Source: Allium sativum (lineage: Eukaryota; Streptophyta; Magnoliopsida; Asparagales; Amaryllidaceae). Taken from it: a stretch of DNA of 64,000 nt. A model generated the notes under the pieces. That model made no database searches. It had not been told where the DNA came from and saw nothing but the letters and a program-made list of their open reading frames with translations. Location of the stretch: NCBI GenBank assembly GCA_030737875.1, contig CM060918.1, forward strand, positions 775,366,552 to 775,430,551, read 5' to 3'. Every line of letters starts with the position of its first letter. The stretch's first letter is position 1. The position numbers and the translations under genes were made by a program. This document shows, in pieces, positions 46,337 to 58,475 of the stretch.

Positions 46337-46730
46337 TACTACAACAAAAAGGCTTTTTATAGCGTTTGAAAAACGCTATTATATCTTTTTATAGCGTTTC
46401 AGAGAACGCCATGTAACGACATGCTATGTTAGACCTTCAGTTTTAAATAGCACTAACATAAATGCTATGTAAAATTAAGTTTCTATAGCATTTAACGTGT
46501 GTTAGACCTTTATTTCTATAGCGTTTTATGTCTACATACTATAGCGTTTAGATATAATTTCTATAGTGTTTCCATTTCAATTGTATATCGTTTATTAATA
46601 TAATTATATAGCGTTTATTTTATGTTTCCGTAGCGTTTACTCGGTGATATAATAAAGTTTTTTCAAGATCAGATTCTACAGCGTTTGTAAACAATAGCGC
46701 TTTTAAAACGATATGATATGGTATACTGAT
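46337..46730 (+). mobile_element. One end of a second CACTA-type element
   Basis: Begins TACTACAACAAAAAGGCTTT, close to the CACTA consensus start, with T for the first C. A dense subterminal array of about a dozen TATAGCGTTT / AAACGCTAT motifs in both orientations follows. This is the usual layout of a CACTA terminus. I did not find the matching opposite terminus in the window, so the element either runs beyond 64000 or has lost its other end. Confidence 0.65.
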
Positions 46731-47540
46731 AAATAGGTCCTGCTTGCCCTCCTTTCACCTCTTCCACATACACATTTATCCATTTCTTATATGTATCTAT
46801 AGATGTAACATATTTTCAGAAACAACAAATATGTAAATTACAACAAAATATTTCATACAAATCATTCAAAGAACTTTCATATATCCAAATTTAGTATTCC
46901 ATACACCATTCACTTTTCACATGTCAAACTTAGCATTTCATACACATTGTTTACAAATTACTTACAAAGCAGTCAAAGTAATGATTTAAACTTGCTTTGC
47001 ATCCGATATTTCCTCCGTAACATAAGTAACATTAGTCCTGTTACTGCCAAATAAACAATCAAGGTGTTAGTTCGAAGTATAATACATAGTAGCAACATAC
47101 CACTGTAAACATGAAAAGATAATTTCATATCATGTTTTATAAGAGACCGTGTGCTTTACATTGTGCCATGCTATGCTAAACCTAAGAAAATGAAATTATG
47201 AAAGAGCAATATAAAATGCAGACAAGCTCAGGCTAAGAGACCATGTACACATATAATGAAGTTATGTGTCCTTCACTAATTACCATGTGTGCGTACATAT
47301 ATCACATACACACACATGTACAAATATAATGGTTCCTTCTGTCTTTACAGTAATAGTTCAGCCTCAATGCATCTCCAAAAACTTCATCCATCTTTTTCTA
47401 TGTACTCCTCAGTATGACATAATAGGATTAATAAATGAAATTCAGAGTATCATATTATCAGTGAGGGCATGAAAACTGTGCATGAAAGTGTTAGATGTTA
47501 TCTTTAACTTGAATGATGACTCTGACTTGGTGAACTACAG

Positions 47541-47618
47541 GTGTGAGGGCTTATCTACTTATCCTCGAACATATGACCTAATACATCCGTATAGGATATT
47601 CAACTTGTATATGGAAAA
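47541..47618 (+). pseudogene. PMT-type methyltransferase exon fragment
   Basis: A 78 bp stretch with an intact acceptor (CTACAG before) and donor (GTAAGT after) encodes CEGLSTYPRTYDLIHPYRIF and then NLYMEK. The motif WCExFSTYPRTYDLIHA..LFSLY is characteristic of plant Golgi methyltransferases of the PMT/DUF248 family (QUASIMODO2-like, pectin methylation). Only one exon is present; neighbouring exons were not found. It lies ~1.2 kb inside the CACTA-type terminus, so it is best seen as captured. Confidence 0.75.
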
Positions 47619-48468
47619 GTAAGTAGCTCTACTTCTGCTACTTATCTGTAAATTAATATCTTTGTCAATATTTATATTCAAGAAACTATGGAAACGCTTT
47701 TTGGTGGTCTATAAATGCACATATCAATGTATCAATAAAAGAAATTTAATATCACATAACTTGATACTGATGTATATTTAATTTTTATCCCAAATGTGAT
47801 ATTATGGATATACTACTTAACCATATGCGTTCTTAATGTAAGAAAAGGGTTAGCGGTGTACACACACACACATTTAAATTGATATGTGATCGTCTCGTTC
47901 TAATTTTGTAGTCCAATAGGACCACATAAAAAAGAAAAATCTAACTATTCATTTCTTTTCTTTCTTTCTTTTCAATGGAAAGTTGCTACTTAATCTAGTG
48001 AAGCACAGTATATATGTATGGAAAGCAGTTATTTTCATCTGTTCTCTGAAAACAAACGAACATATAGTTCATGAATTGGTATCATGTAAAACATTAATTT
48101 GGGAGGAATTACAAAAAGAAGGGGTTTATATCATCTTACATTTACAGGCTCTATGTGAGACTAGCAGGAACAAACAAGTAATTTCAAGAAGTACAGTCAT
48201 GAGTGTGGTTGATTTGATGGAGCTTCTTCTCTCTAGCCCTTGTCAGCAAATCGTAATTGATGGATGCAAGTTGTGATAAATTCTGAGCGTTCCTAATACT
48301 AATAAGTAAATGAGATGTAGAACTACAACAGTATAGCACTGTACAATTATAAAGCTAGTCTACGTCACTGAAGGATTATGGATATGCAGTTAAAAAGAAA
48401 AGGCAATGTTTAGTCAAAGTTGTATGGTAACAGTCTCATCTTTGGTGATTCTGCGATCAAACATGTCA
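47619..48468. other. Intron-like sequence with unrecognised exon-like frame
   Basis: At 48151-48267 an open stretch preceded by TTTACAG encodes ALCETSRNKQVISRSTVMSV and then VDLMELLLSSPCQQIVIDGC. It has coding-like composition, but I do not recognise a family. It could be another captured exon. The rest is AT-rich. Confidence 0.4.
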
Positions 48469-48476
48469 TTTTGGTG

Positions 48477-48831
48477 TAGGCATGTAAATTAGAAACAATA
48501 ACCACAAACTCGAACTGAACCAAGAACGATCCAAACTTGAACCGAACACAAAGGTCTAGGATCAGGCCTGGATGATGAAAATACCATAGAAAATAAATCA
48601 AAGCCGAATCGAACAAACCTATGCCAAAAGACCAGACCAAAAAATGTTGCAATACATGCGTTTTTAGTTTTATTGCCCAGTAGAACCCAAACCGACCTAA
48701 TTGAACACATACGATCAATTTAAAAGTTTTAAAATGTATAGTTTTGAACATACCAAAACATGACCTGCATAGAATAGAGACACGTCTGGTTGGGTCTCGG
48801 TCTGACCCCACGGGTTTAACTGTCATCCCTG
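48477..48831. mobile_element. hAT-type MITE, 355 bp
   Basis: Ends TAGGCATGTAAATTAG and, from the other strand, CAGGGATGACAGTTAAAC. Flanked by 8 bp target duplications TTTTGGTG (48469-48476) and CTTTGGTG (48832-48839), one mismatch. The interior is rich in AACCGAA/CCGAAC-like motifs, which give long minus-strand frames rich in Phe and Val that are not genes. Confidence 0.72.
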
Positions 48832-48839
48832 CTTTGGTG

Positions 48840-49361
48840 GCTCACTGATTCACTTTTATATTTCATCACATAATCAAGAACCCTAGTTCTTAACACAAAA
48901 AATAGAGATCTGAATTCAAAACAACCATCAAACCAGAGCTAGAAAGCGTAAATTTCATTTTTTATAAAAAAGATAAGAAAGTCTTTCTAGCCTTTTTTCC
49001 CTTGAAGGGCTACCCAATTTTTCATAAGTGTTCAAAGTACATGTGATGCTTGATATAACCTTTAAAAACTTGACTATGATATTTCCAGTCATATCCAAAT
49101 ACCAATTCAAAAAAGGAAGGATAACTTAGCATTTGACTCGGAGACTTATGTAACGAAAGGTATATATAGTAAAATGACAGTTTACCTTGAAAGGAAAATT
49201 ACTGGATGAATAGTTGACTGATGTTTCAGATTTCATCTATGAAAGACGACTGCATTCTTCTCCCTATTCGCATAATTAAGTTAATGAATCATTACATGTT
49301 AAACTGAAACATCAGAAAAGGATCAACGAAATAGACAAAGACGTCATAGTTCACACCTGTT
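48840..49361. other. Unassigned sequence
   Basis: No gene recognised; probably intron remnant next to the kinase exons. Confidence 0.4.
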
Positions 49362-49862
49362 CCTCGAAATGATTGCTAACACAACTACGGCCTCCACTCA
49401 AATTGTCATTGTCACTAGAATTTTCATACTCACTAGCTTCGTTTATAAACTCATCTGATGGATTCCAATTATATCGACTAGTGAAGTAGCCAGTATCAAG
49501 TGCATCATCAAAAGAGAGAATAAATGCAGCCTTTTATCTGGCAAGTGTATCCCAGTTAATATTTTTGAAGAACTCATGCTGCTTTACTTCTGGGGCTCCT
49601 CTAGCTCCAAGCCTTGGATCTGGATCTTCTGTTAATAATTTGTCAATTAAATCATAAACTTCAAAGCTCATTTCTTCCGGTACACGGGGCCATGGAATTT
49701 TGCAATTTAAAATATTGTCAAATATCGTCTGAGGATGTTCTGCATTGGAGAGAGGAATTCCAACTATCAAGAATTACACCAACAGACCACCAATCTACAC
49801 TTGCACCATGTCCAGTTCCCAGAAGAATTTCTGGTGCCAAACAGGCCGCCATCTCCAGTTCC
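49362..49862 (-). pseudogene. IRE-type AGC protein kinase fragment
   Basis: Read on the minus strand: [20 protein letters not shown], matching the APE and DxWS blocks of kinase subdomains VIII-IX; then [34 protein letters not shown] and [15 protein letters not shown]; then an AGC C-terminal tail (TGYFTSRYNWNPSDEF). This is the C-terminal half of plant IRE/IREH-type AGC kinases (root-hair elongation group). Defects are a short deletion after GVIL that removes the FELxxG block and shifts frame, and a stop (TAA) in place of Gln after LAR. The catalytic loop and N-lobe are absent. A donor-like GTGTGA follows the tail exon. Several exons appear joined or truncated. It is likely a captured piece in the CACTA-type region. 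Confidence 0.85.
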
Positions 49863-50920
49863 TAGGAAGTTTGCGAATCATGTCTGCTTTTTTAAGAACC
49901 TTAATAGCAAATAGGTAACCAGTTGTTATTTTATTTCTTATCATTTAGTACAAAAAAATTGAATAGTATGAATACCAAGAAACTGCCATCCTCTATTTAT
50001 CCGGTGCAGATGATTTTCTTCCTTAGAAAATTTCCATCTACACCTAACAGCAAGCACATATAACCAGAGCATTACAACTGGATACATATAAAGCTCATTC
50101 TACTAGGGGGCTCAGGACACTATTCCAATTGACACTTAAAACTGGTGTGTGAAAGCCATGCATACAAACTAGACTTCACTACCCAAATAAGTCCAGAATC
50201 AAGTTACATGCTGAAGAGAATGCATGAAATTGGCAGTACCAATAGGTGACTGCCAGATTACAAAAATTCCAAGCAAAATGTATAAACCATGTGGTGAACC
50301 ATGAAAAAGCCTCAACTGTGAACTGATCAGTTCATCGCTTGGAAAATATACTATAGCCAGAGTAAAATCGTCTAATTTAGTTTTACTCAACTTTAATGCT
50401 TTTGAAAAGGAAGCTTGACCTTTGAAATCCAGATATGCAATACTGTATAAAATAGATGATGTTGTGATTACAATATTATATGCTTGCAAATTGAAGGGTA
50501 TAAAAAACACTAACCCTTTAAAGCTGCCAGGTTCACGATCTGTTGGGGTTGATACACGCATGATCGCTCCACACTAATAAAAATATTCTCTTAATGATTT
50601 TTCCAACTGTGACCATTTTTCAACTCAGTTGATAAATAAATAAATATATATATATATATATATATATATTTCTTTTATTTGTCAAGGAAAAGCACATATA
50701 TTGAAGTTATTACCTTATGTAAGTCCTGAAGCTTGTCAAAACTTGTTACAAAAACAGTCAAGCTTGTACCTCTACTGCAAAGGTACGTACCTGCGCTGAT
50801 ATTTCAAAAGCTTGCATCTATCTCCATTCAATGTCTGAGTCATCACCATGCTTCATCTGCAAGTTGCATCTCAATACTAGTCATATTGATTCCAACCATC
50901 AAAAGGTGAAACACCACTCA
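49863..50920. other. Unassigned, possibly more host-gene fragments
   Basis: A minus-strand frame at 50199-50561 begins MRVSTPTDREPGSFKG, which is exon-like and followed by GT, but the rest looks like intron. Another short exon-like stretch (HGDDSDIEWR) lies on the minus strand near 50820-50850. I do not recognise either. A TA microsatellite lies at 50643-50668. Confidence 0.35.
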
Positions 50921-50925
50921 TACAT

Positions 50926-53900
50926 TGTAACAACCCGTATTTTCAATAACCTGTTATAACATAAATGGAGGCAGAATTAAACTGTAAAATCTGAATCAAG
51001 GGAAACGGGCTATACCATTACGTTCGTCTCGGAAAAATACGCGAAATAGAGTCTGAGTTTTCGAAAATCGGAGTCCGTATGACCAAGATATGGCCTCGCG
51101 AAGTTTCACGAAAAATTCCCAAATTAAAGTATACTTAATTAAGTGAAATGGGTTGCGCAGAGAAATATATATATATTGATATATATATATATATATAATT
51201 GAAAATTAAATAAATAAATATGCAAAAATGTTCAAAACAGCGAATTGGGAGAGGGGAATAACCGAACCGGCCGATTTTTGAGGTCGACCCGAGCCCGCTG
51301 GGTCGACTAGGGGTTAATCCAGGGTGTTTGGCTGTCAACCCGTGGGCCGATTCGCTCAAATGCAGATTTTGCATTTGGATGGTTCTCATGGTTCATCTTT
51401 AATCTAAAGGCCCTAGATGGTTCCTACTCTTGACTTCTTCCCCAAGACATGCTTTGATGGCTTGGATTGAATCTAGGTTTAATCCTATGGCCTAAAACAC
51501 TTGCCTAATCTATAAATAAGACCCTAACCTATCCTAAATCCTCATTATTCATTCATGCAACTAAACTATGGCAAAATCAATCCTCTCATGGCCTCCACTC
51601 TCTTCATAAATTCCTAAATCAAATTTCTAAGAGATTTCCATGCATACAAGTGTATTTAGGCTTGTATGATCCTCTTTAGCTTGCATTAAAGTCTTGTTTC
51701 TCTATTGGCATCATAAAGGAGGAGTCTTGATCAAGTTTGCTTGCATTTTGGGGTTTTAATTTGTTGCATAAGGGGTTTCTTACATTTGCTATACTCATTT
51801 GAGTCCACATAAGCATTGTAAGCCCTTCCCTACTCTTAGATATTAACTATGAAGTTAAATGTTCATGTTGAAAGTTTGGGTTTGATTAATTAGAATGATG
51901 CATGCTATCATGTTATGCAAGTTTATGAAGTCATTATCTTGATCTTATGAGCTAAAAGCCACAACCTTTATGTTGAAATGTTGCATTATGCAACATGAGA
52001 ATCTTCATAATCATTATGTCAACTTGCATATGAAGTCATAATCCTTATATGATGATATATGCGAGTTTCTAGCCATCATTCCATGTCTTTTGTCACCATG
52101 ATTCGCTTAAATACTTAGCCAATCTTTGACGTGATTCGTGGGCGGGTTAAGTCATGGACTTGAATGATAACACTTAACCCAATAGACAAACCCTAGCTAG
52201 AAGAACTAGGTAGAAAACCGTGGTTAATCAAGGATAACGGGAAAGGAAGCTAAGTGGTAAACCTTAGTTAAGGGTAACTAAGTAATAATTCTTAGCTAAG
52301 GACATAGGACTAATTCTCAAAACGATGAGTAACCTGATACGATAGGTCATCGCTTAGTATACGAGGGGGAGCAAGTTATCTGACTTGGATAAAAGCTCCA
52401 GCGCACTGGGTGCCGAAGTGGAAGCTTCGGGGGACGTGAGGATATTCTTGGGATCCCTCTGTGGGCTGCCAGGTAATTATACTAGGCCCATGAGAGGTTA
52501 AGGTCTGCGTTAGAAGGACCAAGAGTATGCCTTGGTTGCTATGCGAGCAACCTAAAGACTGGGATGGATTAGCGTGGAGTCGACGATTCTTGTTTTTGCC
52601 CTGGATAGCACATCGCCGACTACCTACCATCTTTAGTCAATCGTGTACGTGCGGAAAGGCAGGGAACCCCCAACAGACCATGTGCTTGCTATCGAGTCAT
52701 GGGTGAGGTTGGCCCGTAGGAAAGTGGGCTATAGTGGGGCCGGGGAGTGGTTCTTATACATGATTTTTCTTGCATTGCCTTTCAGTAGTTGAGGGAGGGG
52801 TCACGTGGGACCATAGCCACGGGTACAAAAACAGATCTTGATATCTGCATCGGCAGACGATTTAAAACTCCCGACCGAGTTCCGTATTTCTTGATTTGCC
52901 CTGGCACGGAACTCGGATGGCACATTGGGGAACATGTGCATCTAGACATGGAAAACGATTCACGATACATACGTGGGATCAAGGGCGCAGTTGACGGGTG
53001 GCGTAATCCCTAGTGGTCCTAGGTGGCCAAAACCCAAACCGAGACACGGAAACGTTCATTAGGTAGCAGAATCCCTAGCGGTCCTTGGTGGCATAAATCC
53101 TAAGTGGACGCGCGATAGTTGATGGTAAGGAAACACAACTAGATCAAGGGTTGCAGTCCAAAACAACTTCAAGGATAAACCGTTTACATGGGAAAGCCCG
53201 TACAGCCTACGGCGAAGGACTGAACTTATACATGGAAAGAAACATATGAGTTGAGTAACCTATATATGCGGCATATTAGGTTGACATGGACCATTACACG
53301 ACTTTTGAGTAAGGGTCATTCACGGATAACACGTAATACAGTTGGGGTACTAGTACGGTAGGTGCAGAGCGGATATACAGGATAGATGCCATGGGACGTT
53401 ATACGCAATAGATATCTTGGGATATTATACTTGATAGAAACCTGACAATGTGATACCTTGTTTTATCTTGACACCGTAGTTTATCACGACACCCTAGTTT
53501 ATCTGAGTTCAGTAGTTCATCCTGTTATTTTGATTTAGCTTATCTATCTTGTTATCATGCTTATGTTCATCTCAGTTTCTCATGTCAGTTAACTTTACTA
53601 GTTTTTATACTAATAGTAGATAGGGCTTACTCAGTCTTTTTGACTGACCCGTTTCGTTTCGCCTCTTTTCTTCCGTTTCCCCCCCAGGTTACAGGGAGGA
53701 AATACTGTTGGTTAGTTCAGACTTCTTCTGCTTGAAGGTCATCATGGATGGCTTGGACTTTTCTTGGCTGTGGCTACTTTACTGTTTTTACTTGGGGAAT
53801 AATTTATGAAAATGTCTTTATGCTTCTTTATTATTGCAAGACAGGTTTTGATGTACTCTGATGTAAAAGGCTTTAGACCTTACTTATTAATGAATTTATG

Positions 53901-54030
53901 AAAGTTCGATTTTACTTCCGCTATTTTATATGTTCTGTCTTGTGATATTTCTGTGCATGTTTACCAATAATGCCCCTCTAAAGCTAGTGCATTCCTTTGC
54001 GAGTGACCCTAGCGGAGGCGGGGTGTTACA
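50926..54030 (+). repeat. Gypsy element 2, 5' LTR (3105 bp)
   Basis: Matches the right LTR throughout except that 1276 bp are absent at ~52110. CTTA lies at both edges of the missing block. Open frames within (e.g. 52789-53013) recur in the other LTR and have no recognised product. Confidence 0.93.
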
Positions 54031-54032
54031 TG

Positions 54033-54044
54033 TGGTATCAGAGC
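54033..54044 (+). promoter_or_regulatory. Primer-binding site, gypsy element 2
   Basis: TGGTATCAGAGC two bases after the 5' LTR, complementary to the 3' end of initiator tRNA-Met. Confidence 0.95.
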
Positions 54045-56004
54045 AGAAGGTTACCAGACTGGGCAAAAGTTTTTAAAGATCTTCTGAAAACTATTTGAAA
54101 AAAATCGTTTACAAAGAAGCATTTTTCAAGAAAATTTTCTTTTAAAAGAAAAAGGCTATTCCCCAAAGGCCATTAGCACTATCCTTGTTTCCTTAATTGA
54201 GTCTCTTTTCCTTTCTTTCCTCCATCTGTAGTCACAGTAGTTTTAACTGCGACTAGTCTTTTCTACCTACGAAAGTGTTTTCCATACGATGGAGGTGGTT
54301 CTCGAGAGACCAGTGGCCGCGTTATAAGAAAGGATCGTGAGAAAGAAGGATAAAGGATACGAGCTTAAGGATGAGCAACTTGTTGGTATGGCTTAGTCCT
54401 CAAAGGAGGGAGAAAGATGAACAATGAAACCCATGACGAGAGAGTACCTTTGGCATGGTAAAACGGGGCGGATAGTTAAGTATTATGGGACAAGGACAAG
54501 ATCATCGGGAGGGCAGTAGTATGCTCTCATTTCTAGAGTACCTCGGAAGGAGGGTAACGATCTTGTTAAAGGTTTAGCTTTTCTTCTCTATCATCCCGTT
54601 AGGACTTCGTTGTTCGTATCATTTAAGTCTGCTTCGATAGTTGAGTCTCTGCACCTTAAGTACTAGCGTAATAGAGAATCCCATTTTTGTCTCAAAGTCC
54701 TATTGGAGAATCAGTCCATTTATACATGACTTGTTTGGATTTGAGAATGTCTATGCCAAGTGTTGAGTTTGGAAATAATGCTTATGTTTATAAGCCATGG
54801 ATGGATTCTAGGGATGAAGTGGTTATACAGTAGGGGATGCCACTCTCGGTTTTGATAGGAGGGTAGTTAGACCTTTTGACTAGCCTTGGTAATACCCTCG
54901 AAGTATCGTGTAACCTTTTTGAGGTTCTGTCATGACTAGTTACTTAGAATCCCTTGATGCCTTTATTGGAAATTTGAAGCCCGATCGAGTGGTGTTCGCC
55001 GATAAGACGGATGGTTTACTTCACTTATGCGTGGGTTATAGAAATCACCCTAGTAAGTGCGCTTGATAACCTGGTTGGCATCTGTTTACTTTCAAGAGAA
55101 AGTTCTTCTACGTGGAATACCTTGTGGTACGAGGTCCGAGATTCACTAGTGAATTTTGGAAAGCATGCATGAGATCATGAGTACGCAGTCATGTTTGCGC
55201 CAAGTGTGCAAGTGGAACGAGAGGCGACGAAGAAATGAGTTCCAGCTCATGTTATGGAAACAGGAAATAGGAAGCTACGAAATCGTGAAGTTAAAAGACG
55301 GTCAAGGCACAATGGAATTAAGCTCGAGGAAATACGACTCTGATGGTCAAAGACTATATACGCGCATGATATCTCTTTTGGGAGTATATCCTTGATCCCT
55401 GTTTTCTGTAGAGCTTACTTGTAGGCTATCTTTTGTGGACATCCTCTCGGTCCTATTTTCTGTTACAAACCCCGTAAGGAGTTTGTCTTGTTTTTCTTCT
55501 CGGCCCTGTTCCAGGGAATCCTAGGTAGAACCCTATGGATGTAAACATGTATTTGAAACATGTTATGATTGATATGGTTGCAAGTGGTTGCAAGTGGTTG
55601 CTCGTGGATGCGCGAATACACATTAGATACTAGCTCGACTCGGTCACATTTCATATTGCATATGCACGAGTATTTATACTTGTTTATGGATGAAATCGAA
55701 TGTATTATCATGCGGTTGTTGCATATGAATGAATGATTGTGCACGCATATAGTATCTATATGACTAGGACTATTTGCATACATGTTGGATTCATGGCACT
55801 ATACATATTTTGCATTAGAAAGATTATTCAGGCCTGATCATTAGCATTAGCTAAGGAACATGTACACACACGTTTTGCATATATTCATACAACATTAGAA
55901 ATCATCTAAGGACAATGGTTGCTTGTGGATGATGTTTTGAGTTGATGGATGATGGATGGTAGGATATGTTCTTCCTAACTTGGAGATTTCGGGGACGAAA
56001 TCCT
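54045..56004 (+). pseudogene. Gypsy element 2 collapsed gag-pol remnants
   Basis: Small pieces of gypsy pol are fused in order. A reverse-transcriptase piece (DGLLHLCVGYRN, ~55011-55046) lacks the rest of the polymerase. It is followed within 100 bp by an integrase piece (GPRFTSEFWKACM, ~55131-55170), then the chromodomain-type end (MLWKQEIGS and, in another frame, NRKLRNREVK, ~55255-55300). About 600 bp of 3' leader homologous to element 1 follows (TGTAAACATGTATTTGAAAC). No domain is complete, so the internal part is a deletion derivative rather than simply mutated. Confidence 0.8.
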
Positions 56005-56019
56005 AAAAGGTGGGGAGAA
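56005..56019 (+). promoter_or_regulatory. Gypsy element 2 polypurine tract
   Basis: AAAAGGTGGGGAGAA immediately before the 3' LTR. It is preceded by GATTTCGGGGACGAAATCC, the same motif as in element 1. Confidence 0.9.
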
Positions 56020-57542
56020 TGTAACAACCCGTATTTTCAATAACCTGTTATAACATAAATGGAGGCAGAATTAAACTGTAAAATCTGAATCAAGGGAAAC
56101 GGGCTATGCCATTACGTTCGTCTCGGAAAAATACGCGAAATAGAGTCCGAGTTTTCGAAAATCGGAGTCTGTATGACCAAGATATGGCCTCGCGAAGTTT
56201 CACGAAAAATTCCCAAATTAAAGTATACTTAATTAAGTGAAATGGGTTGCGCAGAGAAATATATATATATTGATATATATATATATAATTGAAAATTAAA
56301 TAAATAAATATGCAAAAATGTTCAAAACAGCGAATTGGGAGAGGGGAATAACCGAACCGGCCGATTTTTGAGGTCGACCCGAGCACGCTGGGTCGACTAG
56401 GGGTTAATCCAGGGTGTTTGGCTGTCAACCCGTGGGCCGATTCGCTCAAATGCAGATTTTGCATTTGGATGGTTCTCATGGTTCATCTTTAATCTAAAGG
56501 CCCTAGATGGTTCCTACACTTGACTTCTTCCCCAAGACATGCTTTGATGGCTTGGATTGAATCTAGGTTTAATCCTATGGCCTAAAACACTTGCCTAATC
56601 TATAAATAAGACCCTAACCTATCCTAAATCCTCATTATTCATTCATGCAACTAAACTATGGCAAAATCAATCCTCTCATGGCCTCCACTCTCTTCATAAA
56701 TTCCTAAATCAAATTTCTAAGAGATTTCCATGCATACAAGTGTATTTAGGCTTGTATGATCCTCTTTAGCTAGCATTAAAGTCTTGTTTCTCTATTGGCA
56801 TCATAAAGGAGGAGTCTTGATCAAGTTTGCTTGCATTTTGGGGTTTTAATTTGTTGCATAAGGGGTTTCTTACATTTTCTATACTCATTTGAGTCCACAT
56901 AAGCATTGTAAGCCCTTCCCTACTCTTAGATATTAACTATGAAGTTAAATGTTCATGTTGAAAGTTTGGGTTTGATTAATTAGAATGATGCATGCTATCA
57001 TGTTATGCAAGTTTATGAAGTCATTATCTTGATCTTATGAGCTAAAAGCCACAACCTTTATGTTGAAATGTTGCATTATGCAACATGAGAATCTTCATAA
57101 TCATTATGTCAACTTGCATATGAAGTCATAATCCTTATATGATGATATATGCGAGTTTCTAGCCATCATTCCATGTCTTTTGTCACCATGATTCGCTTAT
57201 GTACCAAGTTTGGATTGATGCATGTTTTTGAGGCTTAAGAATGTAACATGCAAGCTAATGAACACATTTGTGCCTCATTTGCCACCATGATTAACTTGTG
57301 GCTTAATACCCATTTTTGTCATTCCTTTGCCAAGTCTCTTCTTTTAATCCATCACGTTGTTGCGAACGTATATGCTAGTTTAAAAAGCGTTGGGGTCACA
57401 TTATGGGGAAACATAATGACATAAATATGACTTGGGTAAATGGGTATAAACATGACAACATGTAACGTTAAAATATGACATGTGTTTATACTTGAAAACA
57501 TGACTTGAAGTATAACATGGAAGTTGACATGTAAGTATGCAT

Positions 57543-57618
57543 AAAAACATAAGCTTGGGAATTTACCTATTAAGTTAGGTCTACCCATTGGGAATTTACC
57601 TATTAAGTTAGGTCTACC
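57543..57618. repeat. Tandem duplication in 3' LTR, 2 x ~38 bp
   Basis: TTGGGAATTTACCTATTAAG TTAGGTCTACCCA occurs twice in succession. Confidence 0.85.
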
Positions 57619-57899
57619 CAATTGCTTGAAAACTTGACTATGAACATGACACTAGACTAAACATGAAAGTGGCCAACTCGAGGTTGGGTTGAGTTTGCAA
57701 CGTAAAACTACCCGGAACCGACCGGCCTAACTAGTAGATGCAAACAATAGGACCCAATGTGAGAAGTTGGTCATGTTGTGCTTGAACCCGAGGTTAGACC
57801 AAGTTGTGGTGTAAAGCTACCCGGAACCGACCGGCTTAACTAGTAACCACAACAAAGTCTAATGTGAGAGGTTGGGGTGCATTAAGTAATTAATGCCAC

Positions 57900-58475
57900 A
57901 TGATAGGGTTAAGTTAATTTGATTAATGACTCTTAACCAAATATGACATGGGTAAATGGGTTAAGTAAATTGGTTAGGCTAATGATACTTAACAAAACAT
58001 GACAAGGTTGGGTAGGTTAAGTGATTTGATTTGCCTAATGACGCTTAACCATTTTTATACGACTAGTGGACGGGGATTAAGTTAACCAACACTTAATCAA
58101 TCCAACATGATAATTTGGCAAGGTTAAGTAAGTTTTCTTAATGACACTTAACCACACAAGATGATTAGGGGATGGGGTTAAGTAATTTGCACTTAACCAA
58201 TCTAATACGCGGACCTGATAAGGTTAAGTCACAAGACCTTTTTAGAATATACTTAACCATTGTAGTACGATTAGAGGATGGGGTTAAGCCAACCTATACT
58301 TAACCAATCCGACTCGATAATTTGATGGGATTAAGATAATCTATGCTTAATCGATCTAGCAAGATAATCCGATAGGATTAAGGTGAGCTAGTACTTGACC
58401 AATTTGACTTGATAGGGTTAAGTCATGAGCCTCCGGGTACACTTAACCAACTTGTGGGACTAAGTCTTGAACTTA
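57900..58475. repeat. Hairpin array in LTR of element 2
   Basis: Repeated units of about 60-70 bp carry GGGTTAAGT(A/T)A and, 20-30 bases on, ACTTAACCA, often followed by CATGA(C/T). They are more diverged than the array in element 1 but have the same unit plan in the same orientation relative to the element. Confidence 0.8.

Noticed and set aside
48410..48826. 138-codon minus-strand frame
   Set aside because: Coincides with the hAT MITE at 48477-48831 and has skewed Phe/Val composition; no recognisable domain.
52376..53013. Open frames repeated at 52376-53013 and 58742-59379
   Set aside because: Both lie in the LTRs of gypsy element 2 and are preserved only because the LTRs are near-identical; no domain.
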